DNA of 64,000 nt from Nitratireductor pacificus pht-3B (GTDB taxonomy: Bacteria; Pseudomonadota; Alphaproteobacteria; Rhizobiales; Rhizobiaceae), in NCBI RefSeq assembly GCF_000300335.1, contig NZ_AMRM01000006.1:1-64000 (forward strand), in the 5' to 3' direction. The stretch's first letter is position 1. Every line of letters begins with the position of its first letter. The position numbers were made by a program, and so were the translations under genes. The notes below the pieces were generated by a model. That model worked only from the letters and a program-made list of their open reading frames with translations, had not been told where the DNA came from and made no database searches. Shown in pieces: positions 40,568-49,862 of this stretch.

Positions 40568-41002
40568 TCACAGCAGTCCGAGTTCGGTCAGCTCCCGACG
40601 CAGTTCCGCCGGCATTTGCGCGCTGTCGGAGCCGGCAGCCATGTCGGCGGGCGCATCCTTCGGCTCTAGATAGCGCCAGCCCTGAAAGGGCCGGCGCGGC
40701 TGAAACTCGGTGCGCATCAGTTTCGGCTCCAGCACCAGATGGCAGCGCGATATGCCCTCGCCGTCACGGAACGGCCGGATGTCCACGAGCCGCTGCCGAC
40801 ACTGCACGATGCCCTTGATCACCCAGTAGAGGGAGCCACCTTCGGTCAGGTCTTGAACGCGCTTCGGCACCATGCGGGTGGTGTGGAAATGCTCCAACGG
40901 TTCGCCACGCGCTTCCTTCTCGCGCAAGCGGCGACCAATCCATTCCTCGAGTTCCTCGACGCTCTCGCAGCCGACGCAGAGTTTGATCAGGTTCAGGGCC
41001 AT
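40568..41002 (-). CDS. DUF1489 family protein
   Basis: 144-aa protein matching the alphaproteobacterial DUF1489 family (NLIKLCVGCESVEELEEW, TRMVPKRVQDLTEGGSLYWVIKG, HLVLEPKLMRTE). No known function; no signal peptide or membrane segment. Upstream neighbour of the VWA and J-domain genes with a 65-nt gap. Repeat copy B lies just upstream of its start. Confidence 0.85.
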   Translation of the reverse strand: MALNLIKLCVGCESVEELEEWIGRRLREKEARGEPLEHFHTTRMVPKRVQDLTEGGSLYWVIKGIVQCRQRLVDIRPFRDGEGISRCHLVLEPKLMRTEFQPRRPFQGWRYLEPKDAPADMAAGSDSAQMPAELRRELTELGLL

Positions 41003-41013
41003 AGGCCGATCCT

Positions 41014-41117
41014 AGGGCATCGGACCGAAAAGTGGAATTCGGTTTTCGGTTATTCCAATGCTCAGTCAATGATTTAGATCGTCCCTTGTGCGTCCAGAAG
41101 GACGCACAGCGATCCAA
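41014..41117 (+). repeat. RIME-like intergenic repeat, copy B (best preserved)
   Basis: About 104 nt matching 21343-21439 throughout. It contains a perfect 8-bp stem GTGCGTCC-AGAA-GGACGCAC (41088-41107) and an upstream CGGACCGAAAAGTGG...TTTTCGGTTATTCC arm. It fills the gap between the DUF1489 start and the GFA gene stop. Confidence 0.8.
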
Positions 41118-41171
41118 GGCTCGGAAGCGGCGGAAGGAAGACAGGGGCCGCCACCGTCCACAGCCACGCCT

Positions 41172-41573
41172 TCACGGAATGTCGGGCACCCAGGTGTGGC
41201 GATGCTCCGCATGGACCGCCTGAACCGGTTTCGGAAAGGACGGATCGGCGAAGGCGCCGACCGCGACCGCAATCAGTTCGGGCAGGCGTTGCGGATACCA
41301 GAAAACCGTCGATCCGCATTCCGGACAGAAGTGAAACGCGACCGGGAAGCCGCTTTCGGAGGGGCGCGTGTAGATGCGGCTTTCTCCCAGCGTACGCACG
41401 TCGTCCTGCCGGAAGAAGGCGGCGATGCCGTAGGTGCTGCCGGTTCGCTTCTGGCAGGCCTGGCAATGGCAAAGCGACACCTTACGCGGTTCGCCGCTGC
41501 AGACGGCAGAGAGGCGGTCGCAGGCGCAGGAGGCGGTGCGCGTCAGGTCCGGTCTGTCCCCATCGTCATGCAT
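41172..41573 (-). CDS. GFA family protein (glutathione-dependent formaldehyde-activating-like)
   Basis: 133-aa zinc-binding protein of the GFA family. Cysteine motifs are SCACDRLSAVC, SLCHCQACQKRTGS and FCPECGSTVFWY, the expected CxC, CxxC and CxxC sets. The start at 41573 (MHDDGDRPD) is chosen as the first ATG giving the domain at normal length; 41618 is open upstream but overlaps sdaA. Most GFA members are not proven formaldehyde enzymes. It is 10 nt downstream of sdaA. Confidence 0.85.
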   Translation of the reverse strand: MHDDGDRPDLTRTASCACDRLSAVCSGEPRKVSLCHCQACQKRTGSTYGIAAFFRQDDVRTLGESRIYTRPSESGFPVAFHFCPECGSTVFWYPQRLPELIAVAVGAFADPSFPKPVQAVHAEHRHTWVPDIP

Positions 41574-41583
41574 GACAACGCCG

Positions 41584-42984
41584 CTAGCATTCCACCACGT
41601 TGACCGCCAGCCCGCCAAGGCTGGTCTCCTTGTAGCGCTCGTTCATGTCGGCGCCCGTCTGGCGCATCGTCTCGATCGCTGCGTCGAGCGAGACGAAGTG
41701 CTTGCCGTCGCCCTTGACGGCCAGTGAGGCGGCGGTGACCGCCTTGACGGATCCCAGCGCATTGCGCTCGATGCACGGCACCTGCACCAGCCCGGCGACG
41801 GGGTCGCAGGTCATGCCCAGATGATGTTCGAGCGCGATCTCGGCGGCATTCTCCACCTGTTCCGGGTTGCCCCCCATCACGGCGGCCAGACCGGCGGCGG
41901 CCATCGCCGAGGCCGAACCGACCTCGCCCTGGCAGCCCACCTCGGCGCCGGAGATCGAAGCGTTGTGCTTGACGATGCCGCCGATGGCCGCCGCCGTCAG
42001 GAGGAAGTCGCGGATGCCGCGCGGATCGGCATCGACATGGAACTTCTGCCAGTATTTCAGCACCGCCGGCACGACGCCGGCCGCCCCGTTGGTCGGCGCG
42101 GTGACGACGCGTCCTCCCCCGGCATTCTCCTCGTTGACCGCCATAGCGTAGACGGCGAGCCAGTCATTCGCCGCCAGCGGATTGGGACGGTTCTGCCGCC
42201 AGTCCTCGTCGAGCCGTTCGTGCAGATTGCGGGCGCGGCGGCGCACCTTCAGGCCGCCCGGCATGATGCCGTCCTGCGACAGGCCGCGTTCGATGCAGCT
42301 GTTCATCGCCTGCCAGATGCGGTCGAGGCCTGCATCCAGCTCGGCAGCGCTCATATGCGCCTCTTCGTTGGCGCGCTTCATCTCAGCGATGGAGAGGCCA
42401 CTCCTTGCCGCCATGGAGAGCATGGTGGCCGCATTGTTGAAGGGATAGGGAACGTCGCTCGGCGCCTGCTGCTTGCCTTTCGCCTTCAGGCTCTGCAACT
42501 CCTCCTCGGACACGACGAAACCGCCGCCGATCGAGTAGTAGATGCGCCGCAGCAGCAGGCGATCGTCGGCATCGAAGGCCGAGAAGGCCATGCCGTTGGC
42601 ATGGCCCTGCAGGGGCACCTTCTTGTCGAGAACAAGATCCCTCTCCGGATCGAACGCATAGGCCGGATGGCCCTCCGGCCGCACCTTCCGTTCGCTTCTG
42701 ATGGTCTCGAGAAGGCTATCCATCCTGTCGGGGTCGACAGTCAGCGGGTTGAACCCCGCCAGTCCGAGGATCACCGCGCGATCCGTGCCGTGGCCGACGC
42801 CGGTGAAAGCCAGCGATCCGTGCAGGCTGACGGCGAGCCGCGCGACGCCGACGCCCGCCGGACGCGGCCAGTCGTCACCGGCGATCTCCGCCAGAAACCG
42901 CTCGGCTGCCGTCATCGGCCCCATCGTGTGGGAGCTGGACGGCCCGATGCCGATCTTGAACAGGTCGAATACGGACAGAAACAT
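41584..42984 (-). CDS. sdaA: L-serine ammonia-lyase (iron-sulfur type)
   Basis: 466-aa single-chain L-serine dehydratase converting serine to pyruvate and ammonia. [18 protein letters not shown] is the serine-binding N-terminal domain; the C-terminal catalytic part carries [20 protein letters not shown] and [19 protein letters not shown], whose cysteines hold the oxygen-sensitive [4Fe-4S] cluster. Length matches SdaA/SdaB. It lies about 215 nt from the small membrane-peptide gene upstream on the same strand. Confidence 0.95.
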   Translation of the reverse strand: MFLSVFDLFKIGIGPSSSHTMGPMTAAERFLAEIAGDDWPRPAGVGVARLAVSLHGSLAFTGVGHGTDRAVILGLAGFNPLTVDPDRMDSLLETIRSERKVRPEGHPAYAFDPERDLVLDKKVPLQGHANGMAFSAFDADDRLLLRRIYYSIGGGFVVSEEELQSLKAKGKQQAPSDVPYPFNNAATMLSMAARSGLSIAEMKRANEEAHMSAAELDAGLDRIWQAMNSCIERGLSQDGIMPGGLKVRRRARNLHERLDEDWRQNRPNPLAANDWLAVYAMAVNEENAGGGRVVTAPTNGAAGVVPAVLKYWQKFHVDADPRGIRDFLLTAAAIGGIVKHNASISGAEVGCQGEVGSASAMAAAGLAAVMGGNPEQVENAAEIALEHHLGMTCDPVAGLVQVPCIERNALGSVKAVTAASLAVKGDGKHFVSLDAAIETMRQTGADMNERYKETSLGGLAVNVVEC

Positions 42985-43130
42985 CAGCGACGCCCCAGAA
43001 TAGCGTGGAGAAGTCGTCCGATCGCCAAACGGTTTCCGGGCGGTGCTCCCGGCATCTGCTCACCGCGCAATCGCGACAGGCAGTGACTTATTTCATTTCA
43101 TGCCAGAAGCAAAGGGCCACGCCCAAAGCA

Positions 43131-43160
43131 AAAGGGCGCGGCACTGATGCCACGCCCTTT
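43131..43160 (-). terminator. Intrinsic terminator after the 43-aa peptide gene
   Basis: 12-bp stem AAAGGGCGCGGC / GCCACGCCCTTT (one G-T pair) with a 6-nt loop. On the - strand it is followed by TTTTGCTTT. It lies 38 nt past the stop of the small gene at 43199-43330 and about 146 nt upstream of sdaA, so it separates the two transcripts. Confidence 0.75.
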
Positions 43161-43198
43161 CTCAATAGATGAAACCGATGTCTCGCGGTCTTGGCCGG

Positions 43199-43330
43199 TT
43201 AACCCGCTGCCGCGACGACCGCTGCCGTCTCGGCGCCAATGAAAAGCCATGCCAGAAAGATCAATCCCGCAAGCCCGATCGCTGCTTTGGCGGCAACACC
43301 CCAGCAGGATCTCTCAACGCTATCGTCCAT
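43199..43330 (-). CDS. Small single-helix membrane peptide (43 aa), unrecognised
   Basis: ATG at 43330 to TAA at 43199-43201 on the - strand encodes 43 residues. About 10 polar residues (MDDSVERSCW) and one Lys precede one hydrophobic helix (about 16-32, AAIGLAGLIFLAWLFIG) and a short Ala/Val tail. GGGAT lies upstream as a weak ribosome site, and a good intrinsic terminator follows 38 nt later, which supports a real short transcript. It is too short for normal gene calling. I do not recognise a family; it could be a regulatory peptide, a small envelope protein, or chance. Confidence 0.5.
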   Translation of the reverse strand: MDDSVERSCWGVAAKAAIGLAGLIFLAWLFIGAETAAVVAAAG

Positions 43331-43595
43331 GCATATCCCGTTTTTTTATCAGGCCTCGTGCGATTCGGGATGATCCCGAGCGCTCAGCCCGTGACGGCGG
43401 GAGATACGCCTTCGGCGGTTCTTTCGCAAGTGAAAAACGGCAAAATGGCGACAGGATAACGGTATCAAAACCGTATAAATCGGGGGTTTCATCGCTTTAT
43501 CAAGCACTTGCCGACGGGAAGGATTTGTCAACAGATGTGGCGAAATTGAGCGCTGGATGCTGCATTGCACCATCGCCGGTTGCCATCAGCGCGAC
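43331..43595 (-). promoter_or_regulatory. Gap upstream of the 43-aa gene, with a perfect palindrome
   Basis: 265 nt between the YdcF 3' end and the small gene, lower in GC than its neighbours. It contains the palindrome TCGGGAT-G-ATCCCGA (43365-43379) about 35 nt upstream of the small gene start, and on the - strand CTTGATA (43504-43498) with TTTATA-like sequence about 18 nt downstream (near 43479-43474), a possible promoter. These are pattern observations only. Confidence 0.35.
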
Positions 43596-44405
43596 TCACC
43601 CGCCATCCGGCGCCGGTGACGGCAGGAAGACGCCGGTGCGGCCGGCGTAATAATAGGCGGCGAGACCGATCCATTCGCGAATGCCGACGGAGACGTTGCG
43701 CAGCGAATCGAGCGCGTTGTCCTCGGCAAGGCCGGGCCGCTCGGTGCCCGCCGTCTTGTAGTCCACCGGCCATGCGGTGACGGGGAAGCCCGCCTTGCGG
43801 AAAGCGCCCATGGCGCGCGGCATGTGGAAGGCGGAGGTGACGAGCAGCCAGGTCTCGCCCGATTGCGGCGTGACCATGCGCGCGGAAAAGACCGCGTTCT
43901 CGAACGTGTCGCGTGAACGGTTCTCGATGATCAGCCGCGCCGGATCGACGCCAAGGGCCAAAAGAAGACGCGGCGCGGTGTCGGCGTCGCCCTCGCCATT
44001 CAGGAAGACCGCCCCCTGCCCGCCGGAGATGAGGATGCGCGCCCCGGGATAGCGCCGCGCCAGGATCGCCGCCTCAACGAACCGGTCGCCGCTGGCGTTC
44101 AGTTCGTGGCCGCCGCGCGCCAGATTGATCGACCCTTCCAGCCCGCCGCCCAGGACGACGATGCCCGCCACGGTCGCGGGCGCTGGATCCGGTTTGCGGA
44201 ACCGGTCCTCCAGCGGCGCCAGCAGCAGCGCGCCGAGCGTCGTCCAGCCCGACAGGAAAAGGACGAGGAAGGACAGGCAGCCCGCGGTCATGGACAGGCG
44301 GCGCCATCCAAGGATAGCAAGCAGAAGCGACAGGGCGACAAGCAGCATCGCCAGGCCGAGCGGTTGCAGGAACAGCCAGCCGATGGCGGAAACCAGATGG
44401 AACAT
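43596..44405 (-). CDS. YdcF/ElyC-like (DUF218) membrane protein
   Basis: 269-aa protein with two N-terminal helices (about 9-31 and 36-62) and a DUF218 domain. Signatures are GIVVLGGG, ARILISGGQGAVFLNGEGD, IENRSRDTFENAV and LLVTSAFHMPRAMGAFRKAG. Family members (E. coli ElyC, SanA, YdcF) influence envelope polysaccharide or lipid carrier metabolism; the exact activity is not known. Located 45 nt after gatA on the same strand. Confidence 0.86.
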   Translation of the reverse strand: MFHLVSAIGWLFLQPLGLAMLLVALSLLLAILGWRRLSMTAGCLSFLVLFLSGWTTLGALLLAPLEDRFRKPDPAPATVAGIVVLGGGLEGSINLARGGHELNASGDRFVEAAILARRYPGARILISGGQGAVFLNGEGDADTAPRLLLALGVDPARLIIENRSRDTFENAVFSARMVTPQSGETWLLVTSAFHMPRAMGAFRKAGFPVTAWPVDYKTAGTERPGLAEDNALDSLRNVSVGIREWIGLAAYYYAGRTGVFLPSPAPDGG

Positions 44406-44450
44406 CGCGCGGCTAGCTCCCTTGTGGAGAGGAAGGCCGCGCCATGCGCC

Positions 44451-45932
44451 CTACCACCATTTCGCTGGTTCGAAACGGCCCGCCGCCTGCTCGATCACAT
44501 GCGCCGTGCGGAACAGCGTTTCCTCTTCGAACGGCTTGCCGATGAGCTGCAGGCCGAGCGGCAGGCCCTTGGCGTCGAGACCGGCCGGCACGGCAATGCC
44601 CGGCAGGCCCGCCATGTTCACCGTCACCGTGAAGATGTCGTTCAGATACATCTTGACCGGATCGGACGCCATGTCCTGGTCTGCGATGCCGAAGGCGGCC
44701 GACGGCGTGGCCGGCGTCAGGATGGCATCGACCCCCTGGTCGAAGACCTGCTCGAAATCGCGCTTGATGAGCGTGCGGACCTTCTGCGCCTTCAGGTAAT
44801 AGGCGTCGTAATAGCCCGCCGACAGGACATAGGTGCCGATCATGATGCGGCGCTTGACCTCGCGGCCGAAACCGGCGGCGCGGGTCTGCTCGTACATGTC
44901 GGCGATGTCCTTGCCCGGCACGCGCAGGCCGTAGCGCACGCCATCGTAGCGGGCGAGATTCGACGAGGCTTCCGCCGGGGCGACGATGTAGTAGGCCGGC
45001 AGAGCGTATTTCGTGTGCGGCAGGGAGATGTCGACGATCTCCGCGCCGGCGTCGCGCATCCATTCGATGCCCTTCTGCCACAGCGCCTCGATCTCGTCCG
45101 GCATGCCGTCCATCCGGTATTCCTTCGGGATGCCGATCCGCATGCCCTTGATCGACTGGCCGATCGCGGCCTCGTAGTCGGGCACGGGCAGGTCCACGGA
45201 AGTGGTGTCCCTGGCATCCACGGAGGCCATGGATTTGAGCAGGATCGCCGCGTCGCGGACGTCGCGGGCGATCGGTCCTGCCTGGTCGAGCGACGAGGCG
45301 AAGGCGACCGTGCCCCAGCGCGAGCAGCGGCCATAGGTCGGCTTGATGCCCACCGTGCCGGTGAAGGCGGCCGGCTGGCGGATCGAGCCGCCCGTGTCGG
45401 TCGCCGTCGCGCCGGCGCACAGGAATGCCGAGACGGCGGCGGCCGAGCCGCCGGAGGAGCCGCCCGGCACGAGATCGGCATTCGACCCTGCCGCGCGCCA
45501 GGGGTTGATCACGGGGCCGTAGTAGGAGGTCTCGTTCGACGAGCCCATGGCGAACTCGTCCATGTTGAGCTTGCCGAGCATCACCGCCCCGTCTGCCCAC
45601 AGATTGGCGGTGACGGTCGATTCATAGCGCGGCCTGAAGCCGTCGAGGATATGGCTCGCCGCCTGGGTGTGGACGTCCTGCGTGGCGAACAGATCCTTGA
45701 TGCCGAGCGGAATGCCCTCCAGCGCGCCGCCGTCGCCCTTCGCCAGCCGCGCGTCGCTGGCCTTCGCCATGGAACGCGCCTTGTCGTGGGTGACCGCGAC
45801 ATAGGCGTTGAGCTTGCCGTTGGCCGCGTCGATGGCCGCCAGATAGGCGTCGGTCAATTCGAGGGCGGAAAATGCCCTGGCGGCGAGCTTCTCGCGCGCT
45901 TCGGCAATGGTCAGTCGGGTGAGTTCGCTCAT
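44451..45932 (-). CDS. gatA: Glutamyl-tRNA(Gln)/aspartyl-tRNA(Asn) amidotransferase subunit A
   Basis: 493-aa amidase-signature subunit that releases ammonia from glutamine for transamidation of mischarged tRNA. The Ser-cisSer-Lys triad is visible: Lys79 ([10 protein letters not shown]), the cis-Ser in [12 protein letters not shown] (about 159-160), and Ser183 ([11 protein letters not shown]). The start at 45932 gives the family N-terminus ([12 protein letters not shown]); the frame is open upstream into the gatC gap. gatC lies 55 nt upstream; gatB is not in the window. Confidence 0.95.
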   Translation of the reverse strand: MSELTRLTIAEAREKLAARAFSALELTDAYLAAIDAANGKLNAYVAVTHDKARSMAKASDARLAKGDGGALEGIPLGIKDLFATQDVHTQAASHILDGFRPRYESTVTANLWADGAVMLGKLNMDEFAMGSSNETSYYGPVINPWRAAGSNADLVPGGSSGGSAAAVSAFLCAGATATDTGGSIRQPAAFTGTVGIKPTYGRCSRWGTVAFASSLDQAGPIARDVRDAAILLKSMASVDARDTTSVDLPVPDYEAAIGQSIKGMRIGIPKEYRMDGMPDEIEALWQKGIEWMRDAGAEIVDISLPHTKYALPAYYIVAPAEASSNLARYDGVRYGLRVPGKDIADMYEQTRAAGFGREVKRRIMIGTYVLSAGYYDAYYLKAQKVRTLIKRDFEQVFDQGVDAILTPATPSAAFGIADQDMASDPVKMYLNDIFTVTVNMAGLPGIAVPAGLDAKGLPLGLQLIGKPFEEETLFRTAHVIEQAAGRFEPAKWW

Positions 45933-45987
45933 GGAATATCCATTCAGTCCAGCGTGGCGGTCCGGCAGGCGGCGTAGCGGTGCGGCG

Positions 45988-46275
45988 CTATTCGACCACT
46001 TTCGGCACGACGAAGAAATTGTCCTCGGAGGCCGGTGCATTGGCGACGACGTCGGCTGCCTTGTCGCCGTCGGTGACGGCGTCGGCGCGCTTCTTCATCT
46101 CCATCGGGATGACCGAGGTCATCGGCTCGACGCCGGCCACATCGACCTCATCGAGCTGCTCGACGAAGCCGAGAATGGCGTTCAGTTCTCCGGTCATGCG
46201 CTGGGCGTCCGCGTCGTCAACGGCGATGCGGGCAAGATGCGCGACGCGCTTCACGGTATCGATGTCCACGGACAT
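45988..46275 (-). CDS. gatC: Glutamyl-tRNA(Gln) amidotransferase subunit C
   Basis: 95-aa small subunit that stabilises GatA. The N-terminal [20 protein letters not shown] and the conserved [15 protein letters not shown] segment are family hallmarks, and the C-terminal [11 protein letters not shown] is the usual end. First of the gatC-gatA pair. Confidence 0.95.
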   Translation of the reverse strand: MSVDIDTVKRVAHLARIAVDDADAQRMTGELNAILGFVEQLDEVDVAGVEPMTSVIPMEMKKRADAVTDGDKAADVVANAPASEDNFFVVPKVVE

Positions 46276-46443
46276 TCAGAATTCTCCGGCACTGGGCGCG
46301 GGCGCGTCCCGGGACGCAGTCGGCGCTCCATTCTTCCTGTTCGGCAAAAAGCTCAACGGTTGCGCCTCGGCTATAATCGCCGCGCGCACGGCGCGCAACT
46401 GCCAAGGCTTGCGCGCCGTGCGGAAACCCGGGGTGCTGACCCT

Positions 46444-46476
46444 GGATCGCCGTGCATCCTTTCGGACGATCTAAAG
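46444..46476 (-). repeat. Partial RIME-like repeat, copy D
   Basis: GGATCGCCGTGCATCC-TTTCGGACGATCTAAAGG in + orientation is the reverse complement of the right half of the repeat (TTTAGATCGTCC...GGACGCACAGCGATCC in copy B). It overlaps the stop codon of the UPF0173 gene at 46471-46473, so the gene ends inside it. The other 46276-46443 sequence holds nothing I can name. Confidence 0.55.
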
Positions 46477-47178
46477 GTCGATCGCCTCACCGATGGCCGG
46501 TACCACCGCCCGCGTGTCGGATCCCTCCAGTCCCTCAATGAATTTCTCGGCCGAAGGATCGATGATCGGGAACGTGCCATAGTGACAAGGCACCACGGTC
46601 TCGAAGCGGAAATAGCGCTGGCAGGCGAGTGCCGCCACCGCGCCGCCCATGGTGAAGCGGTCGCCGACCGGCACGAGGCCGATGGCCGGCTGGTGCAGTT
46701 CCTGGATCAGCGCCATGTCGCCGAAAATGTCGGTGTCGCCCATGTGGTAGAGGGTCTTTTCCTCGGGGAAGTGCAGGACAAGGCCGGCGGGATTGCCCAG
46801 ATAGGTGTTGGCGCCGCCGGTTCCCGGCATGGACGAGGAATGCACGGCGTTGACGAAGGTAGTGGTGAAGCCGCCGCAATCGACCGTACCGCCGTGATTG
46901 CCGGGATTGATGGCGCTCTCCGCCACGCCCTGGCCGACCAGGAAGCGGCAGATCTCGAAATTGGCGACCAGCATCGCGCCGGTCTTCTTCAGGATCGCGG
47001 CGGCATCACCGATATGGTCGTTGTGGCCATGCGTCAGGAGAACATGGGTCACGCCCTCGGCAGGCCCCTCCCAGCCCTTGCCCCAGGACGGATTGCCGCT
47101 CAGGAACGGGTCGATCAGAATATGCGCGTCGCCGGCATCGACGCGAAAGGTCGAGTGGCCATACCATGTCAGCTTCAT
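46471..47178 (-). CDS. UPF0173 metal-dependent hydrolase (metallo-beta-lactamase fold)
   Basis: 235-aa protein starting [20 protein letters not shown] with the dinuclear metal motif [15 protein letters not shown] (HxHxDH) and later [12 protein letters not shown] and [13 protein letters not shown]. These match the UPF0173/UlaG-like group. Substrate unknown. Divergent from ruvX across 109 nt. Confidence 0.9.
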   Translation of the reverse strand: MKLTWYGHSTFRVDAGDAHILIDPFLSGNPSWGKGWEGPAEGVTHVLLTHGHNDHIGDAAAILKKTGAMLVANFEICRFLVGQGVAESAINPGNHGGTVDCGGFTTTFVNAVHSSSMPGTGGANTYLGNPAGLVLHFPEEKTLYHMGDTDIFGDMALIQELHQPAIGLVPVGDRFTMGGAVAALACQRYFRFETVVPCHYGTFPIIDPSAEKFIEGLEGSDTRAVVPAIGEAIDL

Positions 47179-47287
47179 CAGAACGTCTCCTTACTCTTGC
47201 AGCCCGGCACGGCTCTTCTGCGCCTAGCGAATGTCTTCGCTTTTACTGTGACCGCTTCGCAGATAGAACACTCTCCCGCTCTGATTT

Positions 47288-47791
47288 ATGAAGATCGTCG
47301 TGATCCGGGAGGAACAGCGCGCCTTGTCAGTGGTCCAGCTTGAAGAACTCCCCGCGCGGCTTGCCGCGGGGCAAACGCTCGTCGGCCTCGACCTCGGGAC
47401 CAAAACCATCGGCGTCGCGGTCTCCGACCGGAGCCTTTCGCTTGCCAATCCGCGGCCGGTGATCCTGCGTCGCAAGTTCACCAAGGACGTCGAAGCCCTT
47501 CTCGAGCAGCTCGCCGCCGACAATGCCGGGGGCATCGTCATCGGCCTGCCCGTCAACATGGACGGCAGCGAGGGGCCCCGCGCCCAATCGACGCGCGCCT
47601 TCGTGCGCAATCTGGAACGGCTGACGCCCCTGCCGGTCGCCTTCTGGGATGAGCGAATGTCGACAATCGCCGCCGAACGGGCGCTGATCGAGATGGATGT
47701 GTCGCGCAGGAAGCGCGCCGAACGGATCGATTCGGCGGCGGCGGCCTTTATCCTTCAGGGCGCGCTGGACAGGTTGGGTGCGCTCGGCTGA
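47288..47791 (+). CDS. ruvX: RuvX/YqgF Holliday-junction resolvase-like / pre-16S rRNA nuclease
   Basis: 167-aa RNase H-fold protein with an N-terminal [17 protein letters not shown] (first catalytic Asp), [18 protein letters not shown] and [17 protein letters not shown] (catalytic Glu), then a final [16 protein letters not shown] (third acidic residue). Orthologues process 16S rRNA 5' ends in E. coli. A 20-residue N-terminal addition is present, as often in rhizobia. Its 3' end overlaps the convergent DUF6105-like gene by 37 nt. Confidence 0.92.
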   Translation: MKIVVIREEQRALSVVQLEELPARLAAGQTLVGLDLGTKTIGVAVSDRSLSLANPRPVILRRKFTKDVEALLEQLAADNAGGIVIGLPVNMDGSEGPRAQSTRAFVRNLERLTPLPVAFWDERMSTIAAERALIEMDVSRRKRAERIDSAAAAFILQGALDRLGALG

Positions 47792-48090
47792 ACCGCCTTT
47801 TCACCTGCATAGGCGGCGCGCTTCTCCTTCAACCAGGCACGGATCGCCTTGCGGCGGCGGAAGGCAACAATGCCCAGAAGCAGGAAGGAATCGACCACGC
47901 AGGCCCGCGCCACCAGAGGCGGGATCGTTTCGGGTTCGATGCCCAGAATGTCGCCGTAGAGCCGGAACAGCAGGTCGTTCATCTCGCGGCTGAAAAAGCC
48001 GAGCCCGAAATTGATGTCGTGATAAGACAGCCCGTACCAACCCCAGAACAGTCCCATGGGCAGCGCCCAGAACAAAAGAAGGTAGCGCAT
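47755..48090 (-). CDS. Small membrane protein, DUF6105-like
   Basis: 111-aa protein with an N-terminal helix (about 2-21, [20 protein letters not shown]), a hydrophilic loop ([20 protein letters not shown]), a second helix (about 60-77, [21 protein letters not shown]) and a basic tail. The pattern agrees with a rhizobial uncharacterised family I associate with DUF6105, an uncertain match. Its start is 2 nt from the upstream gene's stop (TGATG overlap), so it is cotranscribed with it. Confidence 0.7.
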   Translation of the reverse strand: MRYLLLFWALPMGLFWGWYGLSYHDINFGLGFFSREMNDLLFRLYGDILGIEPETIPPLVARACVVDSFLLLGIVAFRRRKAIRAWLKEKRAAYAGEKAVQPSAPNLSSAP

Positions 48091-48653
48091 CAGCTTATCC
48101 TGTCGTCATTGGCGGGCGGCATGCGAACCAGATCGCGCGGCGTCGCCAGGCGTTCCAGCAGGGTCCCGTGCACGGCGTTGAGCGCATTGAGGCGCGCGAT
48201 CTTCTGCGGTCGTACCGCATCGGCGAGGCGGATCGAGCCGACGTCGTGCTTCTCGAACCGTATGGCGAGATAGGTGGCGAGGATCGCCAGGAGCGGGATC
48301 GATTCGGTCGATCCCGGCCCGCCGCCTCCCCGGACCGCCGCCCCGTAGAGCGCGGTGGTCAGGAGAACCGCCAGCGCCGCCGTGCAGGCGAGACGCGCGA
48401 CCTGTTCGGTCTCGCTCGCCTCGCCGTCCCGCTCGAGCACGCAGACGACGAGCGTCCAGAGAAAGAGAACGGATACCAGGCTGTGGGCGAGAACGAGCGC
48501 GATGCCCGCCACAAGTCCCCAGGCTTCCCCCGTCTCCGGCACCGGCGCGAGCGCGGCGCTCAGCGCATCGTCGGCCAGCGCCGCCGCCCATGCGGTAAAG
48601 GCGAAGCAGGCCGTCCAGTAGATGGACAGGAGGATGGTGAAGGTGCGGCTCAT
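48090..48653 (-). CDS. Polytopic membrane protein, unrecognised
   Basis: 187-aa protein with four likely membrane segments (about 4-28, 44-72, 86-105 and 118-135) and a cytoplasmic C-terminus of about 50 residues (EKHDVGSIRLADAVRPQKIA...). I do not recognise a family. The start at 48653 (MSRTFTILLS) is the first ATG giving the first helix; the frame is open to 48716. Its stop overlaps the next gene's ATG as ATGA, so the pair is coupled. Confidence 0.65.
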   Translation of the reverse strand: MSRTFTILLSIYWTACFAFTAWAAALADDALSAALAPVPETGEAWGLVAGIALVLAHSLVSVLFLWTLVVCVLERDGEASETEQVARLACTAALAVLLTTALYGAAVRGGGGPGSTESIPLLAILATYLAIRFEKHDVGSIRLADAVRPQKIARLNALNAVHGTLLERLATPRDLVRMPPANDDRIS

Positions 48654-48923
48654 GGGATCCTTTCTCGATCGCCTGCCACACTGGCCCTCAACAAATCGCG
48701 CCGCAACGCTTACCATTCGTTAAGGTTAATTTTCACAGCCTCGTCGCCCCCGCGACGGCTTCCTGCGCGAAAATTCCATTCCGCTTGTCCGGCCGATGCG
48801 GTAGAGCGGGCCGTTCTGCCGGAGATATCCCCGCTGGTGTCTCCCGTATCATCGCGTTCCGCGACGGCGGCGTTTCCACGCCGGTTGCAGGGCGCGCCCG
48901 TCCCGTCCGTTCCTGGGAATCCG

Positions 48924-49862
48924 ATGTTCGCCATTTTCGAAAGCATCCTGCCGATCTTCCTGCTCATCGTCGCGGGCAACGTCCTGCGCCGGCTGCCGCT
49001 GATCGGCGACGCCACATGGCCGGGGCTCGAACAGCTGTGCTACTGGTTCCTTTACCCGGCCCTCTTGTTCATCACGATCGCCAATGCCGATTTCTCGGGT
49101 CTGGAACTGAACGCCATGCTCGGCGTGCTGATCGTCGCCGTCTCCGTGATGATCGCCGTGGTGCTAGCCCTGTGGCCGCCGCTCCGGCGCAGCGGGCTGG
49201 TCGCGCATGGCCAGTATTCCTCCGTCTTCCAGACGTCGATCCGATGGAACGGCTTCATGGCGCTGGCGATCGCGGAAAAACTCTTTCCGGCGGCGGGAAG
49301 CGCCGTTGTGGCGCTTGTGATGGCGGTGATCATCATCCCCATCAATATCGCCTCGGTATCGGTCGTCGCCCGCTTCGCCGACAGCACGGCCTCGTGGTCG
49401 AAGGTCGTCCGCGACGTGCTGCGCAACCCGCTGGTGCTCGCGTCCGGCGCGGCGGTGCTGCTGCGCCTCACCCCGTTCGGGCTCTACGCGCCCCTGACGG
49501 AGACACTCGACCTCGTCGGCCGCGCAGCCCTTGGCATGGGCCTCCTGACCATCGGCGCGGGTCTCAAGCCAGGCGACCTGTTCGCGCGCAACGCGGCCCT
49601 GTGGGTCGCCGTCGCTCTGAAACTCGCCTTCTTCCCGCTGCTGCTGATCTCGATCGCCCTGGCGTTCGGCATCACGGGACCGGCGCTGAACTATCTGGCG
49701 CTGTGCGCGGCCGTGCCGACGGCGATGAACGGATATCTGCTGGCCCGCCAGATGGGCGGGGACGCGCCGCTCTATGCAACCGTCACAACCATGCAGACCA
49801 TCCTCGCCTTCTTCACAATCCCGGTCGTCCTGATGATCGCCGGTCAGCTCGCCTCGGGGTAA
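48924..49862 (+). CDS. AEC family transporter (auxin efflux carrier-type permease)
   Basis: 312-aa membrane protein with about ten helices in the AEC/BART pattern: MFAIFESILPIFLLIVAGNVL at the start, FQTSIRWNGFMALAI in the middle and YLALCAAVPTAMNGYLLARQ near the end. Related bacterial proteins carry organic acids such as malate or malonate; the substrate is not clear here. The start at 48924 follows CCTGGGAAT. Its 3' end overlaps the convergent acyl-CoA dehydrogenase gene by 19 nt. Confidence 0.85.
   Translation: MFAIFESILPIFLLIVAGNVLRRLPLIGDATWPGLEQLCYWFLYPALLFITIANADFSGLELNAMLGVLIVAVSVMIAVVLALWPPLRRSGLVAHGQYSSVFQTSIRWNGFMALAIAEKLFPAAGSAVVALVMAVIIIPINIASVSVVARFADSTASWSKVVRDVLRNPLVLASGAAVLLRLTPFGLYAPLTETLDLVGRAALGMGLLTIGAGLKPGDLFARNAALWVAVALKLAFFPLLLISIALAFGITGPALNYLALCAAVPTAMNGYLLARQMGGDAPLYATVTTMQTILAFFTIPVVLMIAGQLASG

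Noticed and set aside
40568-41002. Anti-phage system built from the J-domain, VWA and DUF1489 proteins
   Set aside because: No nuclease, NTPase, toxin or other effector domain nearby, and the neighbours are housekeeping genes; the group is more likely a chaperone-related set.
43474-43504. Heat-shock (sigma-32) promoter for the 43-aa gene
   Set aside because: CTTGATA and CCCCCGATTT loosely resemble the consensus but spacing and the -10 do not fit well, and the leader would be about 145 nt.
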